A DNA stretch of 11,392 nucleotides from an uncultured Lacibacter sp. (GTDB lineage Bacteria; Bacteroidota; Bacteroidia; Chitinophagales; Chitinophagaceae): assembly GCF_946479605.1 (NCBI RefSeq), contig NZ_CAMLGT010000112.1, positions 1-11,392 of the forward strand, given 5' to 3'. The first letter of the stretch is position 1. The number at the start of each line of letters is the position of its first letter. The notes below the pieces were generated by a model. That model worked only from the letters and a program-made list of their open reading frames with translations, was not told the DNA's origin and did no database searches. The position numbers were made by a program, and so were the translations under genes. Below, piece by piece: positions 6,442 to 11,392 of this stretch.

Positions 6442-7740
6442 TCAGAATTGAACGGTAAACCTTGCCCGTTCTTTCTTCCCTGATTTTGATTTCCATTTTG
6501 GACCTTCTTTTACCACACGGATGGCTTCTGTGTTGCAGGAGGTACAGGTAGAGCGTTCTACTTTAATATTTGCAATGCTGCCATCAGGGTTTACATCAAA
6601 CGAAAGCTCGACTTCCTGCAAGGCTTCCGTTTCTTTAAAGCGACGTCTTTCATCAGCTTCTGGTAAACGAAGATTGTTGAGCACATAGGTAGAATATTTG
6701 TTCCATCCATCAACAGGTTCAGTTTCCATTTCAGTTACTTCGCCTTTAATGGCCGATGTGCGGTTACGGTAACGTTCCTGGAAATCGTTTCTGGATGGTG
6801 CCCCCGCAATAATGGCTTCATCTTTCAACACAATTTTCTGCTGCTGGTTATTACGCAACAATACGTTTGACGTAGTGTAACCAACCGATCTTGTTTCAAT
6901 ATTCAAAACAGTGTCCTCGGCCACCAGTGTAAAATTTCCTTTTGCATCAGCATACGTACCTACACGGCTGTTTACTTCTGTAACATTTGCAAATGGCAGC
7001 GGGTTGTTTTGCTCATCAAGCACAATTCCTGAAAAGCGGTTCAGCCTGGTTTTAGCTGGCGGTGCTTTTGCCTTCGCCGTATTGTTGTAAAATAATTTTG
7101 CTTCTGATTTCTTTTGTAATTCGGCTTGTTTTTTTTCAGCTTCATGATCTGCTGTTTCTGCACTGGCTACAACCGGTGGCGGTGGTGCCGCAGCAATAGC
7201 TGCAGCAGGCTCTTTATCCTTTGTATCAACAACAGCCACATCATTGTTGATTACGGGTTTGTTTTTTTCTTCTTTTACAGGTGGAGTTATGATGCCAGGT
7301 TTTTCAGGTGATGGTTTAGAAGGAATTGTTTTCTGATCATTAACAGCAACTGTATTTGAATCAACAACTGTTTCTTTTATTTCCGGAGGAGTTGTTTGTT
7401 TTTGATCAAGCGTGGCGATTGGTTGTGTTGTTGTTTCATTCTGGTAACGGTAAAACAATACGGCTGCTGTAAGTAAAATAATAGCAACAGCTGCCATACT
7501 CATCCATGGGCGGAAAAAGCCAGCTACTACTTTCCCGTTTTCTTTGTCAGGATTTAGTTTTGTTTTCAGCTCAGCAAGATCAGCCTGCAGGTTACGTTCA
7601 TCGTATACTAACCGGTAACCATCTACAGCATCAGCCAGCATTGGGTCATCCATCATAGCACGCTCAAAGGCATGCATCTCCGCAGCATTCATTTGCCGGT
7701 TGAGGTAGCGTTCAATATCGTGTGCGTTGTAGTTGATCAT
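6442..7740 (-). CDS. Anti-sigma-like membrane protein with CarboxypepD_reg-like and TonB C-terminal-like domains
   Basis: The 432-residue protein has a cytoplasmic N-terminus (about 1-70) resembling Bacteroidota anti-sigma factors (YLNRQMNAAEMHAFERAMMD, DPMLADAVDGY). One transmembrane helix follows at 79-97 (WMSMAAVAIILLTAAVLFY). A Pro/Lys/Ala-rich linker (about 100-232) is long enough to cross part of the periplasm. Next is a CarboxypepD_reg-like beta domain at 235-306 (SGIVLDEQNNPLPFANV through RSVGYTT). A TonB-C-like domain at 345-432 closes the protein (GWNKYSTYVLNNLRLP, VELSFDVNPDGSIANIKVE, EAIRVVKEGPKW). A CxxC (C399, C402) lies within the last domain. It starts 16 bases after the ECF sigma stop, so the pair is an operon. 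The likely role is to hold the sigma factor at the membrane and release it on a periplasmic or outer-membrane signal. No sigma-binding structure is proven; an energy-transducer-like role is the alternative. Confidence 0.82.
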   Translation of the reverse strand: MINYNAHDIERYLNRQMNAAEMHAFERAMMDDPMLADAVDGYRLVYDERNLQADLAELKTKLNPDKENGKVVAGFFRPWMSMAAVAIILLTAAVLFYRYQNETTTQPIATLDQKQTTPPEIKETVVDSNTVAVNDQKTIPSKPSPEKPGIITPPVKEEKNKPVINNDVAVVDTKDKEPAAAIAAAPPPPVVASAETADHEAEKKQAELQKKSEAKLFYNNTAKAKAPPAKTRLNRFSGIVLDEQNNPLPFANVTEVNSRVGTYADAKGNFTLVAEDTVLNIETRSVGYTTSNVLLRNNQQQKIVLKDEAIIAGAPSRNDFQERYRNRTSAIKGEVTEMETEPVDGWNKYSTYVLNNLRLPEADERRRFKETEALQEVELSFDVNPDGSIANIKVERSTCTSCNTEAIRVVKEGPKWKSKSGKKERARFTVQF

Positions 7741-7756
7741 GTTTTGCGTGCAGCTA

Positions 7757-8407
7757 TCAGCTTGCAGCTTTTTTATCCATACAAAGTTTCAGGTTTCTTC
7801 GTCCGTTCTGTATATAGCTCCTTACTTTATTCCATTCAATGCCTGTTTCTTCTGTTATTTCGTTGTAGCACTTGCCCTGCAGGTAAAACAAAGTAACACA
7901 GGTTTTTTGTTCTTCCGGCAGTTGTTCCAGGCATTTTTCCATACTGTTCAGCTGGTCTTCTTTCTCCTGTACAGCATCTGGATGCATCATTTCCCCGCTT
8001 TGCATAAATGATTCCGTCATTTCTACGGTCTGATGCCCTTTTTCTTTCCGCAGCTGCATAAGGCAATGGTTGCGGCTGAGTGTATAGAGCCAGCTTTTGA
8101 AATTAGCTACTTCATGCTGCTTTAGTTTGGGGATCAGTTCTTCGTATATGTTGATAACGGCATCCTTGGCCGTTTCTGCATCTTTCAGGTACTTGATGCA
8201 GATACCATATACCAGATCCATATAGCGTTGGTAGAGCAAACTTAATACCGCTAAATCACCATTGCCCCGGTATAGTTCTACCAGTTCTGTATCGGATAAT
8301 GCGGTATCATCTTTTCCCTTTATAAATGCCAAGTGAAACAGGTTGAGGCGGGAAGTTAGGTAAAAATATTTTTTTGATGTGTTGTGTAATGTTGAAAATG
8401 GTTGCAT
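7757..8407 (-). CDS. ECF-type RNA polymerase sigma factor
   Basis: From ATG 8407 the product has 216 residues. Region 2 spans about 40-120 (ELVELYRGNGDLAVLSLLYQ, LVYGICIKYLKDAETAKDAV, FKSWLYTLSRNHCLMQLRK). Region 4 spans about 153-210 (LEQLPEEQKTCVTLFYLQGK, then YNEITEETGIEWNKVRSYIQ, a helix-turn-helix). It should direct RNA polymerase to a specific promoter set; the targets are unknown. The first 25 residues (MQPFSTLHNTSKKYFYLTSR and on) look unlike a sigma N-terminus. A TTG at 8332 (residue 26) would give a 191-residue protein of more usual length beginning MAFIKGKDD. That start would also leave room for a promoter in the divergent gap to 8430, so it may be the true one. The membrane protein encoded next is its presumed regulator. 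Confidence 0.9.
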   Translation of the reverse strand: MQPFSTLHNTSKKYFYLTSRLNLFHLAFIKGKDDTALSDTELVELYRGNGDLAVLSLLYQRYMDLVYGICIKYLKDAETAKDAVINIYEELIPKLKQHEVANFKSWLYTLSRNHCLMQLRKEKGHQTVEMTESFMQSGEMMHPDAVQEKEDQLNSMEKCLEQLPEEQKTCVTLFYLQGKCYNEITEETGIEWNKVRSYIQNGRRNLKLCMDKKAAS

Positions 8408-8429
8408 CTAATTTCAAAATCCCCACTTT

Positions 8430-10304
8430 ATGCGTTACATATTCATCACCCTCATTTTTATTGCGGCTATAACCGGCACTGCTTTTTATGAACCTGTAAC
8501 TGTTGCAGGAAAAGTTGTTGATGAAACAGGTGCTCCGCTTGTAGCTGTTTCTGTAAAAGAAAAAGGAAAGAACAATGGCACAACAACAGATGCACATGGG
8601 CAATTCAGCATCAAAGTATCATCTGCAAAAAGCAGTTTAGAGTTTCAATATGTTGGATACGAGACACAGGAAGTAAAGCTGAATAATCAATCAGCAATCA
8701 ATGTTACATTAAAACCTGCTGTACAAAAGCTGGAAGAAGTCTTGGTAACTGGTTATGCAAAAAGGAATAAAAATGTAGTAACCAGCCATGCACCATCTGC
8801 TATTTATGGCGCACGGGCTTATGATGTAATGGTAAAAGAAGATGAATACAATACCGAAGACTATGATGGTATTACCGAAAACCGTTTTCGTAAAGTAACA
8901 GATGAACCGCTTTCTACTTTCTCTATTGATGTAGATGGAGCTTCATACAGCAATGTCCGCCGTATGATCAATTACGGTCAGCTGCCGCCACAGGGTGCGG
9001 TGCGTGTGGAAGAGTTTATTAATTACTTCAAATACAAATATCCGCAGCCATCGGGCAATGATCCCTTCAGCATTAATACGGAAATGAGTGTATGTCCCTG
9101 GAACAAAGAACATAAACTGGTAATGGTTGGTTTACAGGGCAAGGAAATTGCAACAGATCATCTTCCGCCTTCCAATCTTGTTTTCCTGATTGACGTAAGC
9201 GGATCAATGAGTGATGCAAACAAATTGCCATTGGTGAAAGCATCGTTGAAACTCCTGGTTGATCAGTTGCGTGAACAAGATAGAGTGGCCATTGTAGTGT
9301 ATGCCGGTGCAGCAGGTCTTGTTCTTCCATCAACAAGCGGAATAAATAAAGAAAAAATTTTAGCAGCTATCGACAAGCTGGAAGCAGGTGGTTCAACAGC
9401 TGGTGGTGCAGGTATTCAGCTGGCATACAAAACAGCAAAAGAGCAATTTAAAAAAGATGGCAACAACCGTGTGATCCTTTGCACCGATGGCGATTTTAAT
9501 GTGGGTATGAGCAGCGATGATGCTATGGAACGTTTGATTGAAGAAGAACGTAAAAGCGACGTGTTTTTAACTGTCCTTGGTTATGGCATGGGTAATTACA
9601 AGGATAATAAAATGCAGAAGCTGGCCAATAAGGGAAATGGTAATCATGCGTACATCGATGGGATGAATGAAGCAAAGAAAGTATTGGTGAACGAGTTTGG
9701 AGGAACCATGTTCACTATTGCAAAAGATGTGAAGCTGCAAGTGGAGTTTAATCCTGCATTGGTACAGGCATACCGACTGGTGGGTTATGAAAACCGTTTA
9801 CTCAATAAAGAAGACTTTAATAACGATAAAAAAGATGCAGGTGAATTGGGCAGCGGTCATACTGTTACAGCTTTGTATGAAATTATACCGACAGGAGTGG
9901 AGAGTGATTTAATTGATGATGTAGATGAACTAAAATATCAGCAACCTGCTAAGAATAAGAAAAGTGGTTTAAAGAACGAGATCATGACAGTGAAGTTCCG
10001 TTATAAAGAACCGGCTTCAGATGTAAGTAAACTGATTGTGCATCCATTGCTTGATGAAAAGATCCCGTTTGAAAAAACATCAGAAAACTTCCGCTTTGCA
10101 ACATCTGTTGCACAGTTTGGAATGCTGCTGCGCAATTCTGAGTTTAAAGGCAATGCCAGTTATGAGAAAGTTCTCCGCCAGGCAACCGGATCAATTGGTG
10201 AAGATAAAGAAGGTTACCGTGCTGAATTTATTAAACTGGTGCAAAGTGTACTATCAATTGCAAAGAAGCATAACAAGCGTGATGAAAGCGTGGTGATCGA
10301 TTAA
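8430..10304 (+). CDS. Exported YfbK/DUF3520-type VWA protein with N-terminal CarboxypepD_reg and TonB-box-like segment
   Basis: The 624-residue protein starts with a signal peptide (residues 1-19, no lipobox). A CarboxypepD_reg-like domain follows at 25-97 (VAGKVVDETGAPLVAVSV, FQYVGYETQEV). Next comes LEEVLVTGYAKRNKNVV (101-117), which resembles the TonB-box/plug entry of SusC-type receptors, although no barrel follows. Residues 155-220 match the N-terminal module of YfbK-type proteins (PLSTFSIDVDGASYSNVRRM). The VWA domain (about 248-430) has a complete MIDAS: D255, S257 and S259 in DVSGS, T323, and D353. Residues 435-620 fit the DUF3520 C-terminal domain. The metal-dependent VWA fold implies protein-protein binding outside the cytoplasm. 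The gene is divergent from the sigma/anti-sigma operon, which suggests co-regulation. It has a hairpin terminator 10 bases after the stop. The domain calls are strong; the partner is unknown. Confidence 0.9.
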   Translation: MRYIFITLIFIAAITGTAFYEPVTVAGKVVDETGAPLVAVSVKEKGKNNGTTTDAHGQFSIKVSSAKSSLEFQYVGYETQEVKLNNQSAINVTLKPAVQKLEEVLVTGYAKRNKNVVTSHAPSAIYGARAYDVMVKEDEYNTEDYDGITENRFRKVTDEPLSTFSIDVDGASYSNVRRMINYGQLPPQGAVRVEEFINYFKYKYPQPSGNDPFSINTEMSVCPWNKEHKLVMVGLQGKEIATDHLPPSNLVFLIDVSGSMSDANKLPLVKASLKLLVDQLREQDRVAIVVYAGAAGLVLPSTSGINKEKILAAIDKLEAGGSTAGGAGIQLAYKTAKEQFKKDGNNRVILCTDGDFNVGMSSDDAMERLIEEERKSDVFLTVLGYGMGNYKDNKMQKLANKGNGNHAYIDGMNEAKKVLVNEFGGTMFTIAKDVKLQVEFNPALVQAYRLVGYENRLLNKEDFNNDKKDAGELGSGHTVTALYEIIPTGVESDLIDDVDELKYQQPAKNKKSGLKNEIMTVKFRYKEPASDVSKLIVHPLLDEKIPFEKTSENFRFATSVAQFGMLLRNSEFKGNASYEKVLRQATGSIGEDKEGYRAEFIKLVQSVLSIAKKHNKRDESVVID

Positions 10305-10312
10305 TACGGAAC

Positions 10313-10342
10313 AGCCCGGCTGCTTACAGCGCCGGGTCTTTT
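10313..10342 (+). terminator. Rho-independent terminator after the VWA gene
   Basis: CCCGGC (10315-10320) pairs with GCCGGG (10331-10336) around a 10-base loop and is followed by the T-rich run TCTTTTAT. It begins 10 bases after the TAA of the VWA gene. The short stem is GC-rich, so termination is plausible but may be partial. Confidence 0.7.
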
Positions 10343-10374
10343 ATACCTATTGTTTACAACCAAACTTATTTGCT

Positions 10375-11392
10375 ATGAACGAAAAATTCTACATCAGCAT
10401 TCCCGAACCCTGTCATGAAGACTGGAATAAAATGTCGGCTGTTGAGCAGGGACGCTTTTGTGACTCCTGCAAAAAGAAAGTGATTGATTTTACCACAAAG
10501 AGCGAAGATGAGATCATTACTTTCTTTAACAATTACAATGGCAACAGCTGTGGCCGGTTTACAAATGAACAATTGAACAGACCTATACAGTCATTAGAAT
10601 TGAAACCAGCATCCCGATTTATACGTTATGCGGCATCGTTACTGTTACCAGCTGCATTGTTTGCTGAAAAAGCGAAAGCACAAGTAGGTAAAGTAGCGTT
10701 AAGAGATACGGTAGAGCGTGCTGTTTCTTTACCTGTGGTTACGTTGGGGTTTTTTGTGGAAGCTCCTGCACCTAAGCGAAACTTTGTAAGCGGCAATGTT
10801 ATTGATGCAGTTACGAAGGAGCCATTAGCAGGCGTGTCCATTCTTATTAAAGGAACAAAAAATGGAGTGGTAACAGGCGCTGATGGAAACTTTTTTATTG
10901 CAGTACAATCACGTAAAGATGTATTGCAATTCAGTTCTGTTGGTTATGAAGCATCGGAAGCAAAACTGTCGAAGATTACAGATAGGAATGCGGTTGTTGT
11001 ACAAATGAAACAAGCTCCAACATTATTGGCAGATGTAAATGTTACTGGTTATAAAACAATAACCTGCAGGTCATTAAAGGGAGGAGTTTCAATAAAGAGG
11101 ATATCGACTTATACAGTAATGGATAAAGTAAAAGATACCGTGCTTCCTGCCAAAGTAAAAATTTATCCGAATCCCGTAGCAGCATCCGAAACAATAAATG
11201 TGTCATTTCCAGATGTAAGCCCCGGACTTTACCAATTGCGTTTGCTTAGTGCAACCGGTCAGTTGTTTTACAGCTTTCAAAAACAGATCAGTGGTAAGGG
11301 TGAAACAGAGCAGATACATTTAAACAGTAACACAGCACCGGGCATCTATATTGTTCAGGTGCTGGATGAAAAGAAAAAATTAGTGCAGAGTA
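10375..11392 (+). CDS. Four-cysteine N-domain protein with internal signal segment, CarboxypepD_reg module and T9SS sorting domain (3' end missing)
   Basis: The frame is open from ATG 10375 to the window edge, giving 339 residues without a stop. Residues 1-75 form a compact polar domain with C13, C29, C32 and C59 in the contexts PEPCHEDW, GRFCDSCKKKVIDFT and NSCGRFTNEQLNR. The spacing suggests a zinc site. Residues 81-103 are arginine-led and hydrophobic, ending AKAQ (RFIRYAASLLLPAALF...AKAQ), which looks like a signal peptide with an AKA cleavage site but placed 80 residues in. A CarboxypepD_reg-like domain spans 136-211 (VSGNVIDAVTKEPLAGVSIL, FSSVGYEASEA) and is followed by ADVNVTGYK (219-227). 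Residues about 260-339 are a T9SS type A sorting domain (VKIYPNPV, GLYQLRLLSATGQ, GIYIVQVLDE). The end must lie a few codons beyond the window. It is downstream of the VWA gene, beyond a terminator. Function unknown; surface display by T9SS is expected if the internal signal works. Confidence 0.85.
   Translation, partial: MNEKFYISIPEPCHEDWNKMSAVEQGRFCDSCKKKVIDFTTKSEDEIITFFNNYNGNSCGRFTNEQLNRPIQSLELKPASRFIRYAASLLLPAALFAEKAKAQVGKVALRDTVERAVSLPVVTLGFFVEAPAPKRNFVSGNVIDAVTKEPLAGVSILIKGTKNGVVTGADGNFFIAVQSRKDVLQFSSVGYEASEAKLSKITDRNAVVVQMKQAPTLLADVNVTGYKTITCRSLKGGVSIKRISTYTVMDKVKDTVLPAKVKIYPNPVAASETINVSFPDVSPGLYQLRLLSATGQLFYSFQKQISGKGETEQIHLNSNTAPGIYIVQVLDEKKKLVQS

Noticed and set aside
6368..6496. 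In-frame upstream extension of the DUF2911 protein by 43 residues.
   Set aside because: It overlaps the 3' end of the membrane protein gene, contains the promoter, and would bury the signal peptide.
7672..8011. Plus-strand hydrophobic, Phe/Cys-rich frames across the sigma/anti-sigma junction.
   Set aside because: The hydrophobic composition arises from the complement of Lys/Glu-rich sigma factor codons; there is no independent support.
9073..9336. Minus-strand open frame of 87 codons within the VWA gene.
   Set aside because: It lies opposite the MIDAS-coding region of a conserved gene and has no domain features of its own.
10626..10841. Minus-strand open frame of 71 codons within the four-cysteine protein gene.
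   Set aside because: It is antisense to a gene with clear domain matches and looks like a shadow of its codon use.
1..11392. CRISPR array, mobile element, prophage, tRNA or rRNA in the window.
   Set aside because: No regularly spaced repeats, terminal inverted repeats, transposase or integrase motifs, or tRNA-like cloverleaf segments were found by reading both strands.

Overview
The window reads as chromosomal DNA of a Bacteroidota bacterium, most likely of the family Chitinophagaceae. The grounds are TAnnTTTG-type -7 boxes close to start codons, no Shine-Dalgarno sequences, carboxypeptidase-regulatory-like (CarboxypepD_reg) modules in three neighbouring proteins, a DUF2911 protein, and a C-terminal type IX secretion (T9SS) sorting domain. 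The genus cannot be fixed from the sequence alone. No tRNA, rRNA, CRISPR array, insertion sequence or phage gene is visible.

Layout. (1) Bases 1-211 hold the 3' end of an SpmB/nucleoside-recognition (gate) membrane protein. (2) Bases 326-4968 form a compact plus-strand operon: a large secreted PIG-L/LmbE-type metal-dependent deacetylase with a C-terminal amidotransferase-like domain, a 56-residue membrane microprotein, a 38-residue single-span microprotein, and an SSS-family sodium:solute symporter. The symporter start overlaps the stop of the 38-residue gene by four bases (ATGA). The order suggests deacetylation of an exported or environmental amide substrate followed by Na+-driven uptake of the product, but the substrate is unknown. 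(3) Bases 4996-5469 encode a small exported Cys-containing protein of unknown function with its own promoter and a nearly leaderless mRNA. It converges on a DUF2911-TPR gene at an 18-bp-stem bidirectional terminator (5478-5516).

(4) Bases 6442-8407 (minus) are an ECF sigma factor and, 16 bases downstream, a membrane protein. That protein has an anti-sigma-like N-terminus, one transmembrane helix, a proline-rich periplasmic linker, a CarboxypepD_reg-like domain and a TonB-C-like domain. (5) Divergent from them, bases 8430-10304 encode an exported YfbK/DUF3520-type VWA protein with a complete MIDAS, carrying an N-terminal CarboxypepD_reg module and a TonB-box-like segment. (6) After a hairpin terminator, bases 10375-11392 hold a gene that runs off the window. 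Its product has a four-cysteine N-terminal domain, an internal signal-peptide-like segment, another CarboxypepD_reg module ending in a similar VTGY motif, and a T9SS type A sorting domain.

The most interesting part is regions 4-6. A sigma/anti-sigma-like pair whose membrane partner ends in a TonB-type C-terminal domain lies beside two exported non-receptor proteins that carry receptor-like VTGY motifs. A trans-envelope signalling or surface-assembly module is a reasonable hypothesis, but it is inferred from architecture and gene order only.
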